Assembly: GCA_947462335.1 (NCBI GenBank)
Contig: OX381715.1
Location: forward strand, 41,702,650-41,766,649
Direction of reading: 5' to 3'
DNA: 64,000 nt
From: Harmothoe impar
Taxonomy: Eukaryota; Annelida; Polychaeta; Phyllodocida; Polynoidae
Shown here: positions 33,632 to 43,885 of the stretch, piece after piece
Layout of the letters: every line of letters starts with the position of its first letter
How positions within the stretch are numbered: the stretch's first letter is position 1
Notes under the pieces: generated by a model
Seen by the model: the letters and a program-made list of their open reading frames with translations, nothing else
What the model was told of the DNA's origin: nothing
The model's database searches: none
Position numbers and translations under genes: made by a program

Positions 33632-33776
33632 CTTAGTGTATTGACATACAATTGTACCATGTGGTCTAGAACAAATACTCCTTTTTATCCCCACAGAGCT
33701 CGTATTGCCTCATTTACCTGCTCCAGGTCTCACCTAACTCCTAGTTATCCTAATGTTTCCTTTCTCTAACCCTGTA

Positions 33777-34015
33777 AAGATGGCGTGTCGCTAACAGGTA
33801 ACATCTGTTGCCATGATGCACCAATGCAGCCACGGCGAGTAACCACCAGTGCTGGATCGGTACATCATGATGACCCTCTGGGAGTGTCTTAGCCCCTTGG
33901 ATTCGGAATGATGCTTGAATGCAGCTCTGGCAGGTTACTCGCCAGTGCTGCATGCATGTATCATGACGACCAAGAACATGATACATCAATGAATCATGCA
34001 GCCCTGAAGGCGTTG
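33777..34015. mobile_element. TH element copy, A-to-B
   Basis: Left TAACCCTGTAAAGATGGCGTGTCGCTAACAGG (end A). Centre GGATTCGGAATGATGC. Right GACGACCAAGAACATGATACATC...GCCCTGAAGGCGTTGA (end B). Confidence 0.85.
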
Positions 34016-34510
34016 ATTTCACATTTCTTCTTCTGTATTTCTAACCTCTCTGTCTCTTGATTTAACTCCTCCCTTTCTTATTTTTGTCCCATAGATCTTG
34101 TTCTTCTGGTTATTATGTAATATTTTCCTTGTTATATTAGCCTAGACCCTCTATTTGCATACATAGTGGTATTGTGTTGGCAGAAGGGAATTACATCCCA
34201 TAATAAGATTACTTCCACCCGACCCGACACAGCCAGGGCCTTATTTGGGAGTGATCATATTTTAACGGCTGGGGGGGGGGGGGGATGTTTGTTGAAAGGG
34301 CGCAAACATGTTTACACACCCCTGGTCAAGGGGTCAACATTTTTTACCCCTCCCCCATGGAAAATTGAATTGAAGCATGGTAATGTACGTGTTTTTTTTA
34401 AACAGGTGAAATACCCCCCCCCCCCCCCCAGGGGTCGACATTTATTTTGCCCTCCCACTCATGTAAATATCCCCCCATGCCATAGTTCTTGTTGAAAAGC
34501 GTTGTCTCCC
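34016..34510. other. Non-coding, with facing poly-G and poly-C runs
   Basis: G run at about 34271-34283 and C run at about 34414-34430 face each other across AAGGGGTCAACATTTTTTAC and CAGGGGTCGACATTTAT. This may be an old G-rich element like 26592-27471, but I find no clean ends. Confidence 0.4.
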
Positions 34511-34818
34511 TGAGTGCTTTCAGGACAGCATATCGCTTAAATGTGAGGTATTTCCCATCAGAATCCAAGAATGCAGGTATGGAAAGTAACTCACCAGTGC
34601 TGCATTTAGACCCCCACTGTGCCTGTCCTGACTCCACTCTGAATGTCGCTGGAGGTGACCAAGATTTGCGCCTTTAATGACCTTCGAGCTATTATCCATT
34701 CTGTTGGGTCGGGTGAATGATTCCTGAATGCAGCACTGGGAAGTTAATCACCAGGGCTGCATTTATGCATCATAACAACAAAGCTCATTCTACATGCATG
34801 CAATATGCAACCCTTATA
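34511..34818. mobile_element. TH element copy interrupted by a repeat insertion
   Basis: Left TGAGTGCTTTCAGGACAGCATATCGC (end A). Hairpin half GGAAAGTAACTCACCAGTGC. The short dispersed repeat at 34617-34700 lies in the middle. Then CTGGGAAGTTAATCACCAGG and right CAACAAAGCTCATTCTACATG...CAACCCTTAT (end B). Confidence 0.65.
34617..34700 (+). repeat. Short dispersed repeat, copy 2
   Basis: CCTGTCCTGACTCCACTCTG to CTGGAGG (34622-34655) matches 32292-32325 with two mismatches. It sits inside a TH copy. Confidence 0.5.
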
Positions 34819-35147
34819 CGAATAGTTCCAGCCAGCAAGACATTGTCAACTCGTGTTACCACATAGAACGCTCTATGTATAGACTAGCAATGTGGATAAT
34901 GTGTTTATAACATGCGTTTCTCTTCGGGTTGTAGCTCAGGTCGATGTCAAGTAACAGCTGGACCTTTTCCTCAAGGTGTCCCCACTGGTCACTCTGGATA
35001 GCTGTAACTAGGCAGTGACAGGGGGTTATTTCCCCCGACACACTATACCCCGGCTGTCACACATCTTGGCATTGATCACCGGTCAGCCAACTAATAAGGT
35101 GTCAACAGATGACCTTGGGGCTTGACCTACTGCTGGCCTTGTCAACC
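34819..35147. other. No feature recognised
   Basis: Non-coding spacer. Confidence 0.3.
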
Positions 35148-35231
35148 AGCACCAACGCAGCTCTGGCGAGTTACTGACCGGTGGTGTAGTGATGCATTGA
35201 TTTACTTGCCAGGGATGCATGATGCTGCCTT
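35148..35231. mobile_element. TH element fragment
   Basis: AGCACCAACGCAGCTCTGG then CGAGTTACTGACCGG and CTTGCCAGGGATGCATGATGC, a hairpin-half fragment directly before the next copy. Confidence 0.55.
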
Positions 35232-35464
35232 TGACACATAGTGCATTTATACGTCATGCCATTAATCGTCATGATGCAGGAATTCAGTCCTGATAAGTGC
35301 CTCGCCAGGGCGATACATGCAAGCATCATGCCGACCCTACTGGGTTGATACACTCTAAAGGGGTTAGAATGATGCACCGATGAAGCTACTCATTGGGGCT
35401 GCATTGGTGCATCATAGACAAAGAGATGTGGCATTTTAGCGACTTGCCATCCTTAAAGGGTTAA
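35232..35464. mobile_element. TH element copy, B-to-A
   Basis: Left GACACATAGTGCATTTATACGTCATGCC (end B without its tip). Centre GACCCTACTGGGTTGATACACTC. Right GCATTTTAGCGACTTGCCATCCTTAAAGGGTTAA (end A). Confidence 0.8.
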
Positions 35465-35792
35465 AGGCTTGATGCATTCATATGGCTGAGGTATTGATCG
35501 TACACCTTATATAGCCTTCCACGTGTTCCCTCCTCCAATGGCTGGATGCCGGTGGGTAGAGGCTAAATAAATACATCTACCTTAGTAACATGTGTCCTAA
35601 CCCTCTCAACTGTAATCATGCCACCTATCAACAGCCATATTGCCTGAAGCAGTTGCCCAGCTAGCTAAAGCTTAGTTTTCCTAAAGTTCTACTACAGAAT
35701 GCCATGGTGTCGCTAAGACTTTTTAAAATTACACAATATTGAAAACAAATGAGAGATATGATTTCGGACTTTCCACCTGAGGAAAACACATT
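35465..35792. other. No feature recognised
   Basis: Non-coding. GAATGCCATGGTGTCGCTAAGAC near 35697 could be a stray end-A tip. Confidence 0.3.
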
Positions 35793-35886
35793 TACACCAT
35801 GCTCGCCCAGCCATGGCGAGTAACTTGCTAGTATTGTACTCAAGGATCATACTGACCCAACGGGATTAATACACTCCCATAGAGTG
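35793..35886. mobile_element. TH element fragment
   Basis: CATGCTCGCCCAGCCATGG, GGCGAGTAACTTGCTAG, CTCAAGGATCATACTGACCC and ATACACTCCCATAGAG follow TH order. Both ends absent. Confidence 0.6.
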
Positions 35887-36649
35887 ATGTAAGGAACTCA
35901 CTAAGCCAAATATATGCACTTATTTCAGTGTAGGAGATATGTATTTATTGCATCCAGAAATGTTGAGATGTCTCATTTCCGATATTATGATTAGCTTAAT
36001 GCCCCTATTCTGACGTCAGAGCACAAGATAATACCTACATCGGGACACTTTCACCGAAACTGATCAGTGTTGGTCTGGGCAGAATTGTAAGGCTTTTCAA
36101 TTGCATTGGTTCGGATTTGTGGGATTTCGTTTCCATGAAGGATCTCTGTGAGTTATTCTCACACAATCTAAATGTTGTAGAATTTCCCTATTTTAAGGGC
36201 CATTGAGAATTAATAGATTCGATAGTTGGATTTGAGTACTATCGAAATTGCTAAGACCAGATACTACACCAAGTTGGATTTACCATCAGTACAAGCTGGA
36301 ATATAGAAGAGTGAACATGGTCATATCTATGTCTTGAGCTTTACCAAAGAGAAATTGCCGAATACATGACACAAGAAAATTATTCATGTGCCTGTTGAGA
36401 AAATGTGTCCACACATAGAATGAAGATGTGCATTTTCCCAAGTTTCACTTATATAACGAGAAATTTCCATGAATATGACAGGAGAAAGTGTCTAGTATAC
36501 TTCTTGAGGAAAAGCTGCCCAATCTTTTCTTGCAGCAAATCAATTCTTGTAGGAATCACGAGTCATGGCACAAGAATATCTTCCGAAGATCTTGTTTGGA
36601 GAGTGCTCATACCGACATACCAAATGTTTATCTTCTTTCATGTTGCACC
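35887..36649 (+). other. Upstream intronic or flanking sequence, nothing recognised
   Basis: AT-rich sequence ahead of the GGGAGTCACC repeat and the exon. If the exon at 36989 belongs to a larger gene, this is probably intron. No other exon is recognised here. Confidence 0.3.
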
Positions 36650-36842
36650 CTACTTAGGGGAGTCCAGGCTGCATAAAGGAGCCTAAGTGACTCCTTGGCT
36701 GACCTAAGGGAGTCACCTAGGGGAGTCACATAGTGCCATGGCTCACCTAACAGAGTCACGTAAGAACATGGGCTCCCCTAGAGGGGGGAGTCATTCTGGA
36801 GGAAACCTGGACTCCCTTTTGACGCTGTTTCTTTTTTCTGTG
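36650..36842 (+). repeat. Dispersed GGGAGTCACC repeat, copy 2
   Basis: GGGAGTCACCTAGGGGAGTC, then GGAGTCATTCTGGAGGAAAC and CTCCCTTTTGACGCTGTTT, in the same order as 5640-5797. It lies just upstream of the exon relic at 36871. Confidence 0.55.
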
Positions 36843-36868
36843 TAGTTGTATTTTTTTCTTCTTCCCTC

Positions 36869-36921
36869 GGGATACATATAACGTGGGGGGTCCAGAAGTG
36901 AACTTCTGTATACTTTGTTAA
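36869..36921 (+). pseudogene. Decayed copy of the 5' edge of the downstream exon
   Basis: Reading from 36871 gives DTYNVGGPEVNFCILC then a stop (36919-36921). The first twelve residues match the true exon start at 36989 (DTYNVGGPVVDF) with two replacements. At the nucleotide level several differences are silent third-position changes (ACA/ACG, TAT/TAC, GTG/GTT, GGT/GGC, CCA/CCT). The preceding pyrimidine tract is kept (TTTCTTCTTCCCTC), but the base pair before the exon is CG-like rather than the AG acceptor. It is therefore a partial exon duplication that cannot be spliced at the equivalent site. Confidence 0.65.
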
Positions 36922-36988
36922 TATATTTGTATTTGTATCTATCATATATTCTTATTAACCACATCTTTCTTCTCTGTTCCTCCTTCAG

Positions 36989-37166
36989 GATACGTACAAC
37001 GTTGGGGGCCCTGTAGTGGACTTCTACCTCCACAACATGGAGCTCGGGGCCCGGAACTTGACGTACGACATCAGCCTGGAGCTCTATGACTACATCCAGG
37101 CCATCGCCTCCAACAACGAGCAGTACTGCAACATCAGCTTTGCCTTCGTACGCTATCCACCCACAG
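36989..37166 (+). CDS. Internal exon of an unidentified, probably secreted or membrane protein
   Basis: The segment is preceded by a strong acceptor (pyrimidine tract TTCTTCTCTGTTCCTCCTTC then AG) and followed by CACAG/GTAAGG, a near-consensus donor. It is 178 bp and open in one frame, with GC-rich third positions unlike its AT-rich surroundings. It enters in phase 0 and leaves in phase 1, coding 59 residues plus one base. The peptide starts DTYNVGGPVVDFYLHN, continues through RNLTYDISLELYDYIQ, and ends NISFAFVRYPPT. It has two N-glycosylation sequons (NLT, NIS) and one cysteine, which suits an extracellular segment. No transmembrane stretch. I do not recognise the family, and neighbouring exons are not visible in the window. 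A partial relic copy lies about 118 bp upstream. Confidence 0.8.
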
Positions 37167-38118
37167 GTAAGGGATTCTACTGTATTTAAGGTGGGTCGCT
37201 ACCCTTGAGTCAAAGTCACTAAAAATTAACAGAATCTCGCCAATTTTTTTCTACAGGCAGTTTCAATCATATAGAATTGGAAAATGCAAAGAAAAATGGG
37301 GGGTCCCGGACTACGTTTTTAAATATAGAATTTTGAAAAATTTATGTTTTTTACATTTTTCTCAAAAAATGAGAAAAAAGTGTGAAACATGAACGATTTT
37401 TTACATATTAATCATCATGCACAGAAATGTAAAATATCACATGTGAAACGGCTATATGTTCGCCTTTAGTGCTAAAATATTAAAAAAGTTGTATTACATT
37501 GCATTCTGGGTAAATATATACTGTTTCGGGACAGAGTCTGATTAAATTGTCATTATTTTCATCCGTATTAGCTAAAAACAGTATTCAAAATTAACAGAAT
37601 TTTTTAAACTCTCTCAGATAATAGTTCGGATCATTTGCTAACATATAAAAGTAATTTTGATAGGGGATAGGGGGTCCCTCGCATATTCTTAGGGTTTTGG
37701 GCCTTTGAAAATGAAAAAGAATGCATTATCCACGAGAAATAAACGTAAATAACTAATGAGGCTCGTCTCTTGAAAGGGCCTTGGGCAGATGGATATTGAA
37801 ATTGATAGTGACAGAATGCATAAACAGGTAAGTTATGGAACAACCGATACAAATAGTCATACAGCACAACACTAATTTGACGGGTCTATTGGATTTAGCG
37901 TTTAACCTAATATAGCCTTGATTTAGAGATAAATAAATGCAATAGTCGTGGAGTGGGCGGTTTCCATGTCGGATAATGAGCCTTTATTAGGCCATATACG
38001 GTCCTTCTGTCCCTTTATCGGTATAAGCCAACATGCAGCCATGTTTATTGGGTGGCATCAAAGGCTTTGATTGGTGGGCGAATGTAGCTGCACTGATTGT
38101 ACATAGCCTGGCTTCCAT
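37167..38118 (+). other. Probable intron after the exon
   Basis: Begins with the GTAAGG donor and is strongly AT-rich with no further exon recognised. The next recognised item is a TH copy. Confidence 0.5.
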
Positions 38119-38297
38119 TGACCCTTTAAGGGTGGATGCCACATGATGCACCAATGCAGACCCGGTGAGTAACTGGCGGGCATTATGCTTGAATGTGGCA
38201 CTGGCGAGTTACTTGCCAGAGCTGTATTCATACACCATAACGACCTCAGGCACTATGCAATGATGCATTAATGCATCATTCCGTCCTTAAAGGATTA
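38119..38297. mobile_element. TH element copy, A-to-B, internally deleted
   Basis: Left TGACCCTTTAAGGGTGGATGCC, then GATGCACCAATGCAGACCC. One hairpin GGCGAGTTACTTGCC. Right GACCTCAGGCACTATGC...TTCCGTCCTTAAAGG to TTAA 38294-38297. The left A marker is missing. Confidence 0.8.
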
Positions 38298-38324
38298 ACT
38301 AGTTATGTGAACCAATTAACTCCC

Positions 38325-38496
38325 TTTGCCAGTGCTGCATTCCTGAAAGCATCATGCTGACCCTGTAGGGTTGATACATTCCCAAAAGGTCAGCATATAA
38401 TCCATAACTGCAACGCTGGTGATTTACTCGGCAGGGCCGCATTGGTGCATCATGATGACAAATGTCACCTTCAAGCGATATGGGGTTTAAGGGGTA
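38325..38496. mobile_element. TH element copy, left half lost
   Basis: Starts in a hairpin (TTTGCCAGTGCTGCATTCC). Centre GACCCTGTAGGGTTGATACATTC and AAGGTCAGCATATAATCC. Right GATGACAAATGTCACCTTCAAGCGATATGG (end A). Confidence 0.75.
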
Positions 38497-39030
38497 AGAT
38501 GGGGTATTAGGTATCCGGAGTAGTGATAGGCTGCGGTCCAATTAGAATAATTATTTCAATCCATTATTATGTCATATTCGGTCAAGCAAGGGTCCTCCCA
38601 ACACCTCGTCAGCAAGTCCGCCCGGACCTGCCTCCCTCAATCCATTATTAAAGGTAATACAATTAAGTTTAAGAGTAGGCACAGAACAGCTTCAATATGT
38701 TTAATTGCCCAACTGTTTAAGCTTTTGAATGCTGTTTAAATTCTTTCAATCGCAAGAGAATGCTCTGCGGAATTTCCTCCTAATGAATAATCAACTTTCA
38801 TTTTTGTCCCCATCTGAAATCCTCAATCCAATATTTCAAATAATTTCAGATAATTAGGTCTATGTTTTTGTTGAAAGTAATGATGAAAACTCCGTTTTTT
38901 CAAGGATCATGTTAATTTGGAGAGTTCTTAGGGGATTTCCATCCAGATGTGATGAGGTAAAAAAAACTGTCAGCAGCGAAGTGGCTCTGGTGTGTGCATG
39001 CCGGTGTGAAGCCGTTAGCGAGGGACTTTA
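38497..39030. other. No feature recognised
   Basis: Non-coding. Confidence 0.3.
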
Positions 39031-39275
39031 AAACCCTTTAAGGACTGCATGTCGCTAAAAGGTAACATTGGTTTTCATGATGCGCCAATGCAGACCTGTC
39101 AAGTAACTTGCTGGTGCAGCTTCAGTGCATAATGCCAGGCTTTTGGGAGTGTATTAAAGTAGGGTCGGCATGATACTTGAATACAGCGCAGGTGTGTTAC
39201 TTGCCCGTCTTGCATGCATGCATCATGACGACCATAGCATGATGCATTAAAGATTTATGCCTCCCTTAAAGGGTT
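39031..39275. mobile_element. TH element copy, A-to-B, near full length
   Basis: Left AAACCCTTTAAGGACTGCATGTCGCTAAAAGG (end A). Centre GTAGGGTCGGCATGATAC. Right GACGACCATAGCATGATGCATTAA...CTCCCTTAAAGGGTTG (end B). About 245 bp. Confidence 0.9.
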
Positions 39276-39804
39276 GAATCATGAACCTGCCTGAGATTAA
39301 GATTAAAGGATATCTCAATGAGATTCATGGAATAATAATTAACCATGAATTAAGATTTAATATTGGATATGCAGACATGCTACTGATTCCTAGGTTGAGG
39401 GTGCAGGAATTATGCCGTTTTCCTATTTCATACTGTCAATGAGACTCATGAGAACTCGGGCAAGTTCCGGCCACACTCTCTCAGTAGTTTCTTTGCTGGC
39501 TACATAGTGCAGAGAGCCTTGGTCTCTCTGCTCGACGAGTGTATTAGCACACAGTTCAATCCCAAATTCCTCCTAAATTACTTATATTACCGGAATCTCT
39601 GACAAATACAGTATAGGACAGACATGTTATCATCATATGTTTAAGGATAACGATTAGTTTGTATAAATTCACTCATAGAACAGTTCAAAATAAACATCAC
39701 AAAGAGGAATTTGGTGCTGGAACTTGATCAAGGGCAACGCAAGATTATGAGACCTGGTCGTGAACTGCGCACCACAACTCAGCAAGTAACCTCCTGCTAA
39801 CCTG
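39276..39804. other. No feature recognised
   Basis: Non-coding. Confidence 0.3.
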
Positions 39805-40045
39805 TCCGGACTGTCACATGCCCCTTGCTTTACTGGACAGAATGTGGCAGAACTGGCCACCCATGGGTTGCCTGTTATACCACACTTGGCCGGGAGAACA
39901 AAATAAACTGCCTGTCTATAATGCCTACAAAAGGTGACAAAACAATCAAGGAAATCAATAGTGGCATAAGTCAGATATGGTTACACGTGACTAGCTCATG
40001 CAAAAGTGTTACAAGCCTTGGACAATGGTAATTATCCACGGCTGG
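39805..40045 (+). repeat. Dispersed repeat related to 20040-20255 and 49795-49870
   Basis: TATACCACACTTGGCCGGG to GTGGCATAAGTCAG parallels 20 kb. Its 3' part (CATATCTGAC, GTAACAC, CCTTGGACAATGGTAATTATCCA) is found inverted at 49795-49870. Three sites show a dispersed family. Confidence 0.55.
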
Positions 40046-42018
40046 GGCCTTGGACAATTACCCTGTCCATGGCTGATAATACTTAAAGCTTGACCGTCAT
40101 GGTTGAAGTGAGACAAAAGCACTTTTGGACATAGTTCAGTTTTCATTCACAAGAGGGCTCTTAAGGGCTTGGAGCTCAGCTCTTAAAGGCACACAATAGG
40201 GTGAATAGGTTGTAGCTGGACAATGCTCATGGTCCCCTGTCCAAACACTGCTGCCATCTGGTGGAACTGCTATTTTAGTCTATGTACGGAAAATGCTGAA
40301 CTTATTCCCTGATGGTCCAGCTTTAAACAGCAAGTCACTTGTACCATATCTACTACTTACGCAATAACCAGTGCTATAGATAGCGTATACAACCTTGATT
40401 GATCATGATGCTACCAGTGTATACAGGCTTTGGTAACTGTTGTAAACATGCAACATATATGATGTATAAGTGATTATAACGTGTGTAACAGTTCGCGACG
40501 ACACACCTTACAAAAGTTCACAGAGTTATTTCAACCTTCCCCATGAGGGTTTTCTCTAATTTAAAATAGGTAAAGTTAGGCCTTGTCCCTCAACTGATTG
40601 TGCTCACTGAGGTAGCTTATTTTAATTTCGAAAAGAGCAGGGATAATTTGATTCAATTATGCAAATAATCGTACAGCAAAACACAATGTAATAGCGCATC
40701 TTCTGCAGCTGGAAAAGTATAATCACTTATGGGAACTTATGGGAACAAGGCCAATTAGTTTTCCCATGATCTATGGATATCAGTTTTTCAAAGTAATGCG
40801 CACTCATGAATGTCACATTGAGCAATGATCCCTGTACCTTATTACTTCTGAAAATGTGTATCAGCGATATTTGCATACACCTTGATAAAACACAGATAGT
40901 TCTTTTCTTCTGATTAAAAATTAAATAAAGAATTGTTGCGCAGGTTCTGGGACACTTACTGATCAAAGTAATCATAAATAGGGTTCCTAAAACTATTTTC
41001 TTTGAATGGAAAACTTGAAAACTTGAAAAAAAAGTCTCAATTCCATCAGAGTCTATGGGTGATCATGATACTGTCATTACTTCCGTCCATGTAAGTGAAT
41101 GGATTGAGAGCCGGCTTGGGAATATACGATTTTATTACATAAAATTCAATTGATGATTGTAGGTTTTATACCTTAATAACATTTTAAATACAATTGTCGA
41201 TAATATATAATGATATATACATATATACAGTAAAATAATTGTAAAAGTATGAACATAAATATTGATATTGATATCGCTATGAGGAGTGGGTGGGTGGGAA
41301 ACGTTGTAGAGGTACTGAGGAGGTTGTGAAGTAGACGGTGGCCGGGGTGGAAGTGGGAGAGAGGAGGCAACCCGGCACCGGGGGGGTATAGGTGACGTCA
41401 TTGGGTTGGTGGGTGTGAGGATTGTAGTAAATAGTGTTGGAGGGTTTCACCAGACGGCGCAATGACACAGTTTAAATCTCAATTCTGCCACACTGTACAA
41501 TGCACTGCCCTTTTGCCCGCCAGTAAACCAACTTCATATGATTTTTCTCAAACTGTCATAACTAAATACGAATGTTGATTTTTTTTTCGAAAGTTTGAAT
41601 CAGAAATATTATTGATTCTTACTTTCTACTTCATGTACAGTGTGAGAGATCAAACGTACTTTTTCAAACAATGAAAATAGAATTAAGATGCAGTCTTAGA
41701 ACACTCTCGGTGAGATTTCAGCACTTTTATTTTCTCGTGAGGCAAACAGTTCAAACAGCAGTAATGGAAGTCATGGTAGGATGGGTGGTTTGGTCACCAT
41801 AAGCAGACCACTGATTCTGTCAAGAATTTTTCTTTTTTTTGATTGAGACAGTTTTTAATCCTTTGCCTGTTGGCTCTTTCTACTACACTAATAAATCCCA
41901 GTTCAATGTGACGGAAGCATTTTGGAAATTCCTGTGTGTGACAGTAAGATCGTACACGGGCCGATGGTGTTGACATGTCGCATTTATTCTGGTGATCAAT
42001 ACATAATTATAAAGGTTG
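40046..42018. other. No gene; GT-rich patch
   Basis: Mostly AT-rich unique sequence. A GT/GGTGGG-rich patch lies at about 41280-41440, opposite small minus-strand frames of low-complexity proline/serine type that I do not accept as genes. Confidence 0.3.
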
Positions 42019-42099
42019 CCGGCCCGTGCTGCATTCATTCATCATGTCAACAAATGTATAAAATCTAGTGCATTGTATAACGATTCCACCCTTAAAGTC
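42019..42099. mobile_element. TH element fragment, right half
   Basis: CCCGTGCTGCATTCATTCATCATG, ACAAATGTATAAAATCTAGTGC and CCACCCTTAAAG. Confidence 0.6.
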
Positions 42100-42178
42100 A
42101 CTCTCACTTCCTCTAACACGCCACCTGTTATTTGAATAAAACAGCACCAGAAAGAGCACATATATAGAGCCCTGACTA

Positions 42179-42430
42179 GGACGGCATCATGCCTTAGTCA
42201 GTAACTTAGTGCACCATGTCCTTGGTCGGCAGGATACATGCATGAACTGCAGGCGAGTGACTCGGCAGATCTGAATTCAAGCATCATGCAAACCCTATAG
42301 GATTGAGATACTCCCCATGGGTCGGCATGATACACTAATGCAGCACTGGGCAGTTATTCACAGGGGCTGAATTGGTGCATTATGCCTACAGTTGTCATCT
42401 TTCAACGACATGCTGTTGTTAAAAGATTAT
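42179..42430. mobile_element. TH element copy, B-to-A
   Basis: Left AGGACGGCATCATGCC (tip lost), CCTTGGTCGGCAGGATACATGC, centre TGGGTCGGCATGATACAC, right GTTGTCATCTTTCAACGACATGC (end A). Confidence 0.75.
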
Positions 42431-42466
42431 ATAGTAAGACTTCGGTTCAGAAGAAGCCGTCAGTAA

Positions 42467-42655
42467 TGTCTAATGGGTATGAGGTCTCGGTACGAGCTAG
42501 GATCTGCATGCAGACTGTGGTGAGTGACCAGAATAATGCAGACACTCCAGCTCCCACCCACAAAAAGCTTCTGAGAATGCTCTCAGAGATGAATCCTTTA
42601 AGGACCAGACAGTGCTTCGCGATTCGTCGGCAAGAATACAGCCCCTGAGGAGTAT
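42467..42655 (+). repeat. Local duplication, copy 1, ending in a TH tip
   Basis: TAATGTCTAATGGG, GACCAGAATAATGCAGAC, CAGCTCCCACCCACAAAAAG, CTTCTGAGAATGCTCTCAG, then the TH end-B tip CCTTTAAGGACCAGACAGTGC (42592-42655). The same order appears at 42943-43090. Confidence 0.6.
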
Positions 42656-42846
42656 GGTTTACGTAGGCAGGACAGTAATAGCTTAGTTTCACCCGATCGA
42701 TCCAAGTTCTATGACGGTCATGATAAAAATGCCATATTTAGGATAGACATGAACTAAAATGGCCGGAAAAGTTAATTGAAATTTTACTCTTTACATTATC
42801 AATTTTATTTTTATTTTTGCCCTTAAGAAGCCTTTTTTCCATATTG

Positions 42847-42911
42847 GTCATAGATTGCACCCTGTCATAGACTGCACTCAGTCATAGATTGTATCCGGTC
42901 ATAGAATTTCA
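42847..42911 (+). repeat. 17-bp short tandem repeat, about 3.5 units
   Basis: Units of the form GTCATAGATTGCACCCT, GTCATAGACTGCACTCA and GTCATAGATTGTATCCG, followed by GTCATAGAAT. Confidence 0.7.
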
Positions 42912-42942
42912 ACTTGCATTGATTTGGTGAGACTAAGCCTAA

Positions 42943-43056
42943 TGTCTAATGGGGACAGCAGGATGTGAAGGCAATGGTTGTGACTGCCCAGAATACAACA
43001 GACTATGGCATTCCAGCTCCTGCCCACAAAAAGCTTCTGATAATTCTCTCAGGGAT
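42943..43056 (+). repeat. Local duplication, copy 2
   Basis: TAATGTCTAATGGGGACAGC, TGCCCAGAATACAACAGAC, CAGCTCCTGCCCACAAAAAG and CTTCTGATAATTCTCTCAG parallel 42467-42591, and again lead into a TH end B. Confidence 0.6.
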
Positions 43057-43313
43057 TAGCCCTTCAAGGGCCACATTGTGCTTTACCATGTGTCTGCCTG
43101 GTGCAAAAGCCTGGTACTAATCCCCGGTGAGTATAGTTTCTGTAAGCGAGGCTGCATGAAAACACCATATGAGTGTATCAACCCAATAGTGTATCAGCTC
43201 AACAGGATGGACATGATTCTATAAAGCAGCACTGGCGAGTTACTCACCAGGCCTGCATTTATGCATCATAACGGGCATGATACATTAAAGCACTATGCAG
43301 CCCTTAAAGGGTT
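43057..43313. mobile_element. TH element copy, B-to-B-like ends
   Basis: Left TAGCCCTTCAAGGGCCACATTGTGC (end B). Hairpin GGCGAGTTACTCACC. Right ATAACGGGCATGATACATTAAAGC...GCAGCCCTTAAAGGGTTA (end B). Confidence 0.8.
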
Positions 43314-43388
43314 AGAGAGGTATAAGAAGGAGGGGCAGACATCTGAGCTCCCACGCCGCTCCCACGCCGCTCCCATCCCACGCTGCAT

Positions 43389-43608
43389 TTAACCCTTTAA
43401 GCACAGCATGTCACCGAAGGACAACATTTGTCATTATGATGCACCAATGCTTCCCCGGTGAGTAGCTCGTGGGGCATGCATTGGTGTAACCTGCGGGAAT
43501 GTATTATCATGGGGCTGGCATGATGCTGAAATGAAATAACGGTGAGTTACTCGCCAGAGCTGCAATCATGATTCATGACGACAACAAAGGACCTAGTGCA
43601 TTAAATCA
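43389..43608. mobile_element. TH element copy, A-to-B, right tip lost
   Basis: Left TTAACCCTTTAAGCACAGC, ATGTCACCGAAGG and ACATTTGTCATTATGATGC (end A). Hairpin GGTGAGTTACTCGCC. Right GACGACAACAAAGGACCTAGTGC. Confidence 0.8.
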
Positions 43609-43705
43609 CACCCCGGTCTAAGTTAATACGCCACGTGTCACCAGTAGTAATAGCTCATTGCTATTGTAAAAGCTTACAATAGCAACGTGAACACCTTGTC
43701 AGATT

Positions 43706-43885
43706 GTAACCCTCTAACAGCCACATCACGCTTTAAATTATTAAAGTTTAATACATGTTATTTGTTCTTGTCATGATGTTTGAATGCAGCCCTGGGTGCT
43801 GTGAGTATCATATATGAACCATGTGAGTTCGATACACTCTTTAATGATAGGCATGATGCATGAATGTAGTGCTAGCAAGTAGACC
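43706..43885. mobile_element. TH element copy, partial
   Basis: Left GTAACCCTCTAACAGCCAC, TCACGCTTTAAAT, TTGTCATGATGTTTGAATGC. Ends near GGCATGATGCATGAATGTAG. Confidence 0.65.
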
